This document shows, piece after piece, positions 42,571-50,286 of a stretch of 64,000 bases of DNA. The DNA is from Heyndrickxia vini (lineage in GTDB: Bacteria; Bacillota; Bacilli; Bacillales; Bacillaceae_C): positions 2,758,653 through 2,822,652 of the forward strand of contig NZ_CP065425.1 in assembly GCF_016772275.1 (NCBI RefSeq), given 5' to 3'. Below the pieces are notes generated by a model that was not told the DNA's origin, did no database searches, and saw only the letters and a program-made list of their open reading frames with translations. The position numbers and the translations under genes are program-made. Numbering within the stretch: position 1 is the stretch's first letter; each line of letters opens with the position of its first letter.

Positions 42571-43650
42571 GTGACTATACAATTTGGGATAATTGGTTGC
42601 GGATATATTTCAAAACGGCATATCGAGTCTTTAGCTGCTTGTAAAGATGCCAAACTCGTTGCAGTTAGTGATCTTCAGAAGGACAGAATGAAGGAAGCTG
42701 CGCTTCAATATACAAATCTTTCAAATGAACACCATCACATACATTTTTATGACAACTACACAAAAATGATAGAAAGTGATGAGGTAGATACAGTCATCAT
42801 TTGTACGATTTCAGGACTTCATGCCGAAATCGCCAAAATTGCCTTAATTGCAGGTAAACATGTGATTCTAGAAAAACCAATGACATTGTCCCTTAAAGAT
42901 GCAGAAGAATTGAATAAACTAGCTAAGGCAAATCGATGTAAAATAGCTATTTGCCATCAAATGCGATTTAAACCCATTATGAAGGAAATAAAACAAATCA
43001 TTGATGACGGGAAAATCGGAAAACCTTATTTAGGTATCGTGTCGATTCGCTTAAACCGATCTCCCGAGTATTATGCAGCTGCACCTTGGCGTGGCGATTG
43101 GGAAAATGATGGCGGAATGCTCGTAAACCAAGGGATTCATCTAATTGATTTAATGCAATGGTTTTTAGGGGATGTAGAAAAAGTATATGGTGATATTTCC
43201 TCCTTTTCAAAGACAAAAGAGACGGAAGATATAGCACTGGGTGTCCTCACCTTTTCAAACAAAGCAAAAGGATTGATCGAAGCAAATGTGATCACTCAAC
43301 CGAAGAATTTAGGATATCAACTATCAATATTCGGAGAAAAAGGATGTATTTCCTTAGAGGGACCTTCATTGAATCAATTAAGCCGATGGTATATCGTTGG
43401 TGAAGATACGGACTATAACCATCTAGAAGAACTACTGAAAGATACAAACGAACAAGTTTATATGTACGAAAACTTTATTCACTCCGTACAATATGAGGAT
43501 GAAAAACTGCTAATTGATGGATATGAAGGAAAAAAGGCGTTAGAAACTATTTTTGCTATTTATCAATCATATTTAACAAAAAAGGTGATTGATCTTCCAT
43601 TAAAAAACTTTTCTACAGCAAATATGAAAACTGAAGGAGGATCGGAATGA
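42571..43650 (+). CDS. Gfo/Idh/MocA sugar oxidoreductase (WlbA/WbpB-like)
   Basis: A 359-residue NAD-dependent oxidoreductase. Rossmann motif GIIGCGYISKRHIESL, the EKP motif in HVILEKPMTLSL (about 97-108), and the catalytic region RLNRSPEYYAAAPWRGDWEN (about 156-175) followed by DGGMLVNQGIHLIDL. The YY...WRG...DGG...QGIH pattern is characteristic of WlbA/WbpB, which oxidise C3 of UDP-GlcNAc-uronate. It starts with GTG one base after the aminotransferase stop, and that enzyme uses the ketone formed, a strong functional pairing. Confidence 0.92.
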   Translation: MTIQFGIIGCGYISKRHIESLAACKDAKLVAVSDLQKDRMKEAALQYTNLSNEHHHIHFYDNYTKMIESDEVDTVIICTISGLHAEIAKIALIAGKHVILEKPMTLSLKDAEELNKLAKANRCKIAICHQMRFKPIMKEIKQIIDDGKIGKPYLGIVSIRLNRSPEYYAAAPWRGDWENDGGMLVNQGIHLIDLMQWFLGDVEKVYGDISSFSKTKETEDIALGVLTFSNKAKGLIEANVITQPKNLGYQLSIFGEKGCISLEGPSLNQLSRWYIVGEDTDYNHLEELLKDTNEQVYMYENFIHSVQYEDEKLLIDGYEGKKALETIFAIYQSYLTKKVIDLPLKNFSTANMKTEGGSE

Positions 43651-44594
43651 ATTTCGGTAAGATTTTGATTACTGGTGGTGCGGGGTTCTTAGGATCACAA
43701 TTAGTACAGAAAATGCTTCCCTTATCCGATCATATTTATATAATCGATGACCTTTCTACAGGTAATCGATCGTCATTACCTAAAGATTCAAAAATAACGT
43801 TTTATCATGGCAGTATTACAAACGAAGATATTTTAGATGAGGTGCTTCCGGAAGTAGATTACATTTTTCATTTAGCATGTAAAAACCTTGTCCTATCCTA
43901 TAATAACATACGGGATGATTTCGAAACCAATCTATATGGTGGGGTATTTTTACTTCAAAAATCACAGAACTTATCACCAAAATTAAAACGATTTGTTTAT
44001 ACGTCAACAGCATCTGTCTATGGGAATGCAACATACCTGCCCACTCCTGAATCCTATTACAATATTAAACTTCCCTATTCAGCCAGTAAATTTTCAACTG
44101 AACATTATTGCCATGTATACCACCATATATATAATTTACCAGTTACCATACTCCGTTTATCTAATGTGTATGGTCCAGGTCAATTAATAAGCAATCCGTA
44201 TTGCGGAGTCGTGGCGAAATTTTTCGAATCAGCTACAAGTGGAGAACCAATGACCATTTTCGGAGATGGAAAGCAAACTAGGGATTTCACATACATCGAT
44301 GATGCCCTAGAAGCGATCGTATTAGTTGCTACGCAAAATAAAGCAATTGGGCAAGTATATAACGTAAGTACCGGAAAAGAAACAAGTGTAATTGAGCTTG
44401 CTGAAGTAATTAGCGCAATTTGTGATTTAAAACAAGCAGATCTCCAATTTGCAGCAAAAAGAGATATTGATGTTGTTCAAAGGAGATGTCTGAATAACAA
44501 TAAATTAATTGATATAGGTTGGAAATGTACGAATGATATACACTCCGGTCTAACTAAAACATTTGCATGGTTAAAACGAGGTGAAACAGGATGA
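43647..44594 (+). CDS. NAD-dependent nucleotide-sugar epimerase/dehydratase (SDR)
   Basis: A 315-residue extended SDR. N-terminal ILITGGAGFLGSQLVQKML (NAD motif GGxGFxG), catalytic Ser in YTSTASVYGNATY, and the YxxxK pair in LPYSASKFSTEHYCHVYH (about 145-162). The stretch GDGKQTRDFTYIDD is typical of UDP-sugar C4 epimerases and uronate decarboxylases. The exact reaction is unknown; a C4-epimerisation of an amino sugar is likely. It overlaps both neighbours by four bases. Confidence 0.92.
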   Translation: MNFGKILITGGAGFLGSQLVQKMLPLSDHIYIIDDLSTGNRSSLPKDSKITFYHGSITNEDILDEVLPEVDYIFHLACKNLVLSYNNIRDDFETNLYGGVFLLQKSQNLSPKLKRFVYTSTASVYGNATYLPTPESYYNIKLPYSASKFSTEHYCHVYHHIYNLPVTILRLSNVYGPGQLISNPYCGVVAKFFESATSGEPMTIFGDGKQTRDFTYIDDALEAIVLVATQNKAIGQVYNVSTGKETSVIELAEVISAICDLKQADLQFAAKRDIDVVQRRCLNNNKLIDIGWKCTNDIHSGLTKTFAWLKRGETG

Positions 44595-45574
44595 AAATTT
44601 TTCATGGGACAGTGGAAATCGCTGGTCAAATGGGGATTTTAAGTGATGCTTTGCAAAAAAAAGGCCACTATTCGATTGGTTACAATACCCATTATTCGTA
44701 TTTAGGTTATGAAGATCACCTCATAAATACGAATTTTGATTACCTTTCAGAAAAACAGGATGAGATTATAGAATACTTCGACATTTTTCATTTTCACTAT
44801 GCCAAAACATTAAATCCTTCTTTTGAAGATCTGCCTCTCTTACAAGCAAAAAATAAAAAAATGCTGATGCATCACTGGGGAAATGATGTTAGGTTCCATG
44901 ACATGGCAAAAGTTAATAACCCGTATGTAAATACGTGGGATTCCCCCTCCAATGATGTAATAGATTGGGTGTTAACTAAGCTATCTACTCATATAAAAGA
45001 AGCAATCGTGCAAGATTACGAAGTCTATGAGTATGTAAAGAATTATTATGATAAAGTTCATGTCGTACCTATTGCCATTGATTTAAGTCAATTCACCCCA
45101 CGTTTCCCACTAGTTACGAAGGAAAAACCATTAATTTTACACGCGCCAACAAATCCTTATTTTAAAGGAACGGCTTCTATAGAAGCTGTTATAGAAGAAC
45201 TGCGGAAAACCTATAATTTTGATTATAAAAGAATTGAAGGAATGAATCATAAAGAAGTTATTAAGCTTTATGAGGAAGCAGATATTATTATTGATCAAGT
45301 TCTTTGCGGATCATACGGACTATTAAGTGTAGAGTCTATGGCACTTGGTAAACCAGTTGTTACTTTTATACGTCCCGATCTCGTCAGTACTTTCCCTGAA
45401 GATTTACCAATCGTCAATGCAAATCCAGATAATCTATATGATCAAGTAAAATTATTATTAGACAATCCAATTTTGCGGCAACAATTAGGCATACTTGGAA
45501 GAGAGTATGTTTCAAGAGTACATGATCATCATATTGTTGCCGATCAGCTTCTAGCTATTTATACTCAGCTATGA
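44591..45574 (+). CDS. Glycosyltransferase, GT4-like (paralogue of 33679-34662)
   Basis: A 327-residue GT-B enzyme starting MKIFHGTVEIAGQMGILSDA. DIFHFHYAKTL, KKMLMHHWGNDVRF and DIIIDQVLCGSYGLLSVESM align position by position with the enzyme at 33679. It ends the DegT-Gfo/Idh-SDR operon, overlapping the SDR gene by four bases. It probably transfers the sugar made by that operon. The two copies flank the locus and likely arose by duplication followed by divergence. Confidence 0.88.
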   Translation: MKIFHGTVEIAGQMGILSDALQKKGHYSIGYNTHYSYLGYEDHLINTNFDYLSEKQDEIIEYFDIFHFHYAKTLNPSFEDLPLLQAKNKKMLMHHWGNDVRFHDMAKVNNPYVNTWDSPSNDVIDWVLTKLSTHIKEAIVQDYEVYEYVKNYYDKVHVVPIAIDLSQFTPRFPLVTKEKPLILHAPTNPYFKGTASIEAVIEELRKTYNFDYKRIEGMNHKEVIKLYEEADIIIDQVLCGSYGLLSVESMALGKPVVTFIRPDLVSTFPEDLPIVNANPDNLYDQVKLLLDNPILRQQLGILGREYVSRVHDHHIVADQLLAIYTQL

Positions 45575-45590
45575 TAATTTATGAACACAA

Positions 45591-45643
45591 AAAAAGCATC
45601 CTGATTTGTGAGAAGAAGCTCTTACAAACAGGATGCTTTTTTC
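45591..45643. terminator. Bidirectional terminator between convergent genes
   Basis: AGCATCCTG...and...CAGGATGCT with further inner pairing (TTTGTGAGAAG / CTCTTACAAA) flanked by A run on the left and T run on the right, so it can act in both directions. Confidence 0.88.
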
Positions 45644-45655
45644 ATTACGAAAATA

Positions 45656-46663
45656 CTAATAGGAAATTCCGGTATATGGATAATGTTGATATGTTTTCTT
45701 TATAAAGGAGTAGATTTGTATATATGCTACAAGATCGTTGTTGAGGATCATCTTCATTGTTTGACTTGGAAATTGAAAGACTACTAAACTATTATTCATA
45801 TATCCATGGCTTATTCCTAAATTCAAATAGTCATATATATGGGTATCATTAAATAATTTGCCTTTGCCATAAATAATTTGCATACCCGTATGATAATGAC
45901 TAGCAAAAGCTGTACTATTTTTAATCCAGTTGATATCTATATTGGTATTTCCATAATAGTTTGGATTGGCACAAGCGGCATCAAATTTGAAATCACTCCA
46001 TTCCACACATCCTGAAGATCCGTAAGTAAATAACCATAGTGCGAGGAAGCCGCGATTATGGATATAATCATTTGTTTCTTTTACTAAATTTTCATCACTT
46101 GCATTAATGGAACTTCTTTGCCACACGAATCCTTTAAATGATAATGCATCATGCAGATGAGTTTCTTTTTCCCATCGCATAATAAAACTGTCAATCCACC
46201 ATTGGATTGCCTTTATTTGATCAGTCTCGTTAGTGAAATCTAACTTGTTCCCCAGAACTACTCCGAAGTTTTCTTGTAACGGATTAGGATAAGGAATCGT
46301 AACCCAAATATCAGTTTTGTCCCCAACCCTCGTATTTTGTGCTAATGCGCTTAAATTAACATTTTCCTTAAATAAATGATCAATTGCCAGTTGCCAATCA
46401 TTATTTCTGGCTGGCTTTCCAATCCCTGAGTGCATGACCTGGATATAATAATCTTTCCTCATTTGAATGGGATTAAATATAAATGCACGAAACATTGTAT
46501 CAACTGGTTTTCCATCAATAAAATAATATTGATAATATTCTAGGTCTTCTTTTGACCAGTCAATCGTATCAACTTCAGATAAGTCCCCGCAAGGTAATAC
46601 ACATATATGGTTTTGAATAGAAAGTTCCTCGGCAGTTAGATAGCCAGTTGGCGTATTTGACAT
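45656..46663 (-). CDS. DUF4855-like protein
   Basis: A 335-residue soluble protein without signal peptide. The pattern DIWVTIPYPNPLQENFG (about 118-134) and AIQWWIDSFIMRW, followed later by FKGFVWQRSSIN, resembles DUF4855, a presumed TIM-barrel related to glycoside hydrolases. It is located inside the spore glycan locus, between the glycosyltransferase and LSm-like genes, so a role in spore-surface glycan is possible. The family call is tentative. Confidence 0.7.
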   Translation of the reverse strand: MSNTPTGYLTAEELSIQNHICVLPCGDLSEVDTIDWSKEDLEYYQYYFIDGKPVDTMFRAFIFNPIQMRKDYYIQVMHSGIGKPARNNDWQLAIDHLFKENVNLSALAQNTRVGDKTDIWVTIPYPNPLQENFGVVLGNKLDFTNETDQIKAIQWWIDSFIMRWEKETHLHDALSFKGFVWQRSSINASDENLVKETNDYIHNRGFLALWLFTYGSSGCVEWSDFKFDAACANPNYYGNTNIDINWIKNSTAFASHYHTGMQIIYGKGKLFNDTHIYDYLNLGISHGYMNNSLVVFQFPSQTMKMILNNDLVAYIQIYSFIKKTYQHYPYTGISY

Positions 46664-46784
46664 AGTTATTGTCTCCTTTACTTACACTTTTAACATTCGT
46701 TATGAAAACAGCATCTCTATATATAGAGTATGTATGTCAATGTTCAACCGTGCAGCTACCCTATGCCCTATTTTTATTAAACAC

Positions 46785-46817
46785 AAAAAATCATTCCGAA
46801 AACAGAATGATTTTTTT
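46785..46817. terminator. Intrinsic terminator
   Basis: AAAAAATCATTC / GAATGATTTTTTT hairpin, 20 bases past the stop of the 66-residue gene on the minus strand. Confidence 0.85.
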
Positions 46818-46836
46818 AAATGATATGTTTTGAAAT

Positions 46837-47037
46837 TTAAAGAATACGAACAAAGTTTATTTCGTCTATTGAAAAATTCGTATGCTTCTTTGAATTGTAA
46901 TCGACCAATTCAACAATTGTAACATGTTTACCTTTTACTTCTTCCAATAATCCATCAATAACATCCCTATTCGTATTAATTTCTATATCTGATCCAATAT
47001 AGGATGCTAGTTCATTAATAAAATATTCTTGTGGCAT
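46837..47037 (-). CDS. Small beta-rich protein, 66 aa, DUF2642-like
   Basis: Reads MPQEYFINELASYIGSDIEI and ends NFSIDEINFVRIL. The alternation of short strands (GSDIEINTN, KGKHVTIVELVDY) is like the small SH3/LSm-type DUF2642 domains in Bacillus spore coat proteins. It shares the pattern of a basic-hydrophobic closing strand with the C-terminus of the next gene, whose stop overlaps its start by one base. Spore-coat role inferred. Confidence 0.6.
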   Translation of the reverse strand: MPQEYFINELASYIGSDIEINTNRDVIDGLLEEVKGKHVTIVELVDYNSKKHTNFSIDEINFVRIL

Positions 47038-47720
47038 TAGTCTTCCCTCCCTGATAAGTCATAAACTGATACAATTCGGTTAAAAGGGATAAGGATAGTG
47101 TATCCAACGATAATATAATCCTGTTCGACCGATAATAATCTCCCGGAAATACTGCCTGATGATGTTTCTATTTGTACTTGTTGATCAACCAATGAGTTTA
47201 ATTCTTTCTTCAATTCACTTACATTTACACGATCTTTACTGGCTAAGTTATCAATACTGGATAATCCATCATTTGCTTCTTGTACTCCGTTTTTATCAAT
47301 TGTTTCTACTAATGTATTCATTTCATTTCTGCTGTTTAAAAAATTGGCTACCACCGATTTAACAACTTGTAATTTATCATTTTTAAATATTTTTGCTATA
47401 TCACTAAAGCCTATTTTACCGTCTAAAATATTCGCTATATTTTGTTTATTCACAGGTAATTTCTCATTCGTCATTTTTTCAAATAATACTTTTACTTCAT
47501 TTTTCCTTTTTAAAAATCTCTCTATTATTTGTTGATCAACTTGGAATTCCTCTATTTTAGAAGTGATTGATGTAGTTTGTATTTGGGGTAGTTTCCAAGG
47601 AAATGCCTCGAATCCTTGGGAAATATTACTATTAATTTGGCTAGTGATTTGATTAGTTATTGTTTTTAATTCATTTCGAACGGTTTGAAACGTATCTTTT
47701 AATATCAGATTATTCTCCAT
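47037..47720 (-). CDS. Coiled-coil protein with LSm/DUF2642-like C-terminus, 227 aa
   Basis: Soluble, largely helical over residues 1-165 (e.g. VDQQIIERFLKRKNEVKVLF). A compact beta-rich end then follows: LVDQQVQIETSSGSISGRLL, then EQDYIIVGYTILIPFNRIV. This last domain resembles the DUF2642 fold and the C-terminus of CotO. It is coupled by a one-base overlap to the 66-residue gene. Given location in the spore locus, a coat/exosporium scaffold is plausible; no close family is recognised. Confidence 0.6.
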   Translation of the reverse strand: MENNLILKDTFQTVRNELKTITNQITSQINSNISQGFEAFPWKLPQIQTTSITSKIEEFQVDQQIIERFLKRKNEVKVLFEKMTNEKLPVNKQNIANILDGKIGFSDIAKIFKNDKLQVVKSVVANFLNSRNEMNTLVETIDKNGVQEANDGLSSIDNLASKDRVNVSELKKELNSLVDQQVQIETSSGSISGRLLSVEQDYIIVGYTILIPFNRIVSVYDLSGRED

Positions 47721-47772
47721 ACTTCACCATTGTCCTTTCTCAATTATTCTACTTGATCCTCTTACATTTGAG

Positions 47773-49062
47773 TTATACTAGTAATCCATTTCCTAACTGT
47801 TTGATATTCCCTTTATTTAATGAATCATCCATGTATACAGCTCGTGTATCAAAGATTGCTTTAGCATTTTCAGCGAATAATTCAGCAGGAATATTGGTAT
47901 GATCCGTTAAAATAAGAACGATATCATTTTCGCTTATTATTTGAGGATCTAAGGCAATGCTTTGTTTTCTTTCACCATTGATTTCTACTTCTGGAACAAA
48001 TGGATCATGATAAGTAACTTGTGCTTCTTTTTCGACTAATTGTGTGAAAATATCAATCGCCCGTGAATCTCTTATATCACCTATATCTTTTTTGTAAGTC
48101 AATCCATAAATTAGGACAGAAGGTTTTTCCTTTTCTGCAATCTCAAATGTACGACGAACGATAAATTCAACGATTTCTTTATTCATTTGATCGGATAAAT
48201 GTATAAACTGGCTGGATAAACCTTTTTGTTTCATGATAAATTGTAAGTAAAGGGGATCTACAGGAATGCAATGTCCACTAATCCCCGGCCCTGGATAAAA
48301 AGGATGGTATCCATAAGGTTTCGTACTCGCTGCATTAATTACCTCCCAAAGATTCACATCTATTTCATTACACATCATCGCCATTTCATTAATAAAAGAG
48401 ATGTTTACAAATCGGTAGGTATTTTCTAATAGCTTAGTAAATTCCGCTGCCTCTGTAGATGAAACGGGAACTACATCACTATATATCTTCGTATACAGTT
48501 CAACTGCTTTATCTTTGCAATCCGCTGTTATTCCCCCAACTACTTTTGGTGTATTTTCTAATTCAAATTGTTTATTACCTGGATCCACTCTTTCTGGAGA
48601 ATAAGCGAGGTGGAAATCCCGACCGACGAACAGACCACTTTTTTCAAGTATTGGTTTTACAATATCCCTTGTCGTTCCAGGATAAGTTGAGCTTTCTAAT
48701 ACGATTAATTGTCCTTTTTTAATCCTCTTCTGAATCATTTCTGCTGCTGATTCTACGTAATTTAAATTAGGAGATTTGTCATGTTTTAATGGCGTTGGAA
48801 CACAAATAATAATAACATCTACTTTTTCAAGGACTTCGTTCTTCGAAGTAGCACTAAACTGATTTGACCCAAGAGCATTTACTAATGTTTCATCGCTAAT
48901 ATCGGAAATATAGCTTTTCCCATTCTTTATGGATGAAATTTTTTTGTCATCTATATCTAAACCAATTACCTTAAATCCCTTTGAAACTAATAGCATCGCT
49001 AATGGAAGCCCTACAAACCCTAAACCGATTACTGCTACTTTTGGTGTTTTGTCTTGTATCAC
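47773..49062 (-). CDS. UDP-N-acetylglucosamine 6-dehydrogenase (WbpA-like)
   Basis: A 429-residue nucleotide-sugar dehydrogenase. NAD motif VAVIGLGFVGLPLAMLLVSK (about 10-29), catalytic Cys in GPGISGHCIPVDPLYL (about 259-274), and the C-terminal ILTDHTNIP. The GHCIPVDP form is usual for UDP-GlcNAc/UDP-ManNAc dehydrogenases (WbpA/WecC group) rather than UDP-glucose ones. It starts with GTG behind GAAAGGGG. It would supply UDP-GlcNAcA, the first intermediate for the WlbA, WlbC and WlbB-like enzymes in this locus. Confidence 0.88.
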   Translation of the reverse strand: MIQDKTPKVAVIGLGFVGLPLAMLLVSKGFKVIGLDIDDKKISSIKNGKSYISDISDETLVNALGSNQFSATSKNEVLEKVDVIIICVPTPLKHDKSPNLNYVESAAEMIQKRIKKGQLIVLESSTYPGTTRDIVKPILEKSGLFVGRDFHLAYSPERVDPGNKQFELENTPKVVGGITADCKDKAVELYTKIYSDVVPVSSTEAAEFTKLLENTYRFVNISFINEMAMMCNEIDVNLWEVINAASTKPYGYHPFYPGPGISGHCIPVDPLYLQFIMKQKGLSSQFIHLSDQMNKEIVEFIVRRTFEIAEKEKPSVLIYGLTYKKDIGDIRDSRAIDIFTQLVEKEAQVTYHDPFVPEVEINGERKQSIALDPQIISENDIVLILTDHTNIPAELFAENAKAIFDTRAVYMDDSLNKGNIKQLGNGLLV

Positions 49063-49315
49063 TTTGTTGCCCCTTTCTAAAAATGTTCTTTTACAAATTA
49101 TGTTCGATAATTTATTTCGAAAGGTACAATTCACTATTTTTATTGAACTTCTACCAAAAACCAATATTTGTACTATTTTTGATAGGAATATTGCTTGATT
49201 TACATTAAAAAGAAAAACTATGCTCCTTTAAGATATGAAAAAAATAAGAATAAGTAAGTGCGATAGTCACTATGTCGACCATCTAATTTAAAATGGACAG
49301 CATTTAATTGAAGGA

Positions 49316-49350
49316 AAATAAAAAGTCTCATTTCCAATGAAATGAGACTT
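49316..49350 (-). terminator. Intrinsic terminator of fabI
   Basis: On the minus strand AAGTCTCATTTC / GAAATGAGACTT is followed by TTTTATTTTCC. The region 49063-49315 shows no other gene. Confidence 0.85.
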
Positions 49351-49374
49351 TCTTTTATGCTGAGTTGGTAATGA

Positions 49375-50157
49375 TTAATAGCCTATTACATGATAGCCTG
49401 AATCAACATGGATGTTTTCTCCAGTAATTCCTCTAGACATATCACTGAAAAGGAATACAGCTGTATCTCCTACTTCTTCTGGTGTTGTACAACGACGAAG
49501 CGGTGACTTTTCCTCTACTTCTTTCAAAATTGTGTTAAAATCACTAACACCTTTTGCAGAAAGGGTACGTATCGGTCCTGCTGAAATCGAATTTACACGT
49601 ATGCCATATTGACCAAGATTACTCGCTAAATATTTTACACTTGCTTCTAAAGATGCTTTCGCAACTCCCATCACGTTGTAGTTCGTCATTACACGCTCGC
49701 CACCGAGGTAGGATAAAGTAATAAAACTTCCTCCCTCAGCCATTAATTCTAAATTTTTCACTTCTTTAGCGATTGCGGAAAGTGAATATGCGCTAATATT
49801 TTGCGCCAATAAAAATCCTTCACGTGTAACATTCAAATACTCACCACTGAGCTCCTCTTTATTCGCAAAAGCTACACAATGAGCGATCCCATGAATAGTG
49901 CCAACTTCTTCTTTAATTTTGCTGAAACATGTATGGATTTGTTCATCGCTTGTTACATCACATTGAAGAATAATGGAATTATTCGTTTCAAGGGTTTCAA
50001 CTAACTGTTTTACACTTTTTTCCGTACGTTCACGGCCATATGTGAAAATTAAGCGTGCTCCCGCCGCATGAAGTGAGCGAGCAATCCCCCACGCAATACT
50101 GCGTTTATTCGCAACTCCCATGACAACAAAAGTTTTACCTTGTAAAGAAAGATTCAT
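49375..50157 (-). CDS. fabI: Enoyl-[acyl-carrier-protein] reductase (NADH/NADPH)
   Basis: A 260-residue classical FabI. N-terminal LQGKTFVVMGVANKRSIAWG with the divergent NAD loop, and the catalytic Tyr-x6-Lys: Tyr in ERVMTNYNVMGVAKASLE (about 147-164) with the family's second Tyr in LSYLGGERV. C-terminal GENIHVDSGYHVIGY is typical. It catalyses the last reduction in fatty acid elongation. A FapR operator lies upstream, as in B. subtilis. Confidence 0.97.
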   Translation of the reverse strand: MNLSLQGKTFVVMGVANKRSIAWGIARSLHAAGARLIFTYGRERTEKSVKQLVETLETNNSIILQCDVTSDEQIHTCFSKIKEEVGTIHGIAHCVAFANKEELSGEYLNVTREGFLLAQNISAYSLSAIAKEVKNLELMAEGGSFITLSYLGGERVMTNYNVMGVAKASLEASVKYLASNLGQYGIRVNSISAGPIRTLSAKGVSDFNTILKEVEEKSPLRRCTTPEEVGDTAVFLFSDMSRGITGENIHVDSGYHVIGY

Positions 50158-50206
50158 AATTTATTTTCCTCCTAGAATGGATTATGTATAAGTTTATCAG
50201 AAGTTA

Positions 50207-50244
50207 TTAGTACTAGGTACTAAATCTTTAGTACCTAGTGCTAA
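50207..50244. promoter_or_regulatory. FapR operator upstream of fabI
   Basis: The dyad TTAGTACTAGGTACTAA...TTAGTACCTAGTGCTAA matches the 17-bp FapR half-box style (TTAGTACCTAG) of lipid-synthesis genes. It covers the region 50-90 bases upstream of the fabI start, where malonyl-CoA-responsive repressor FapR would block transcription. Confidence 0.9.
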
Positions 50245-50286
50245 TTTTACATGATTCATTCTTTTATTAATAGTCTATTTTTAAAT

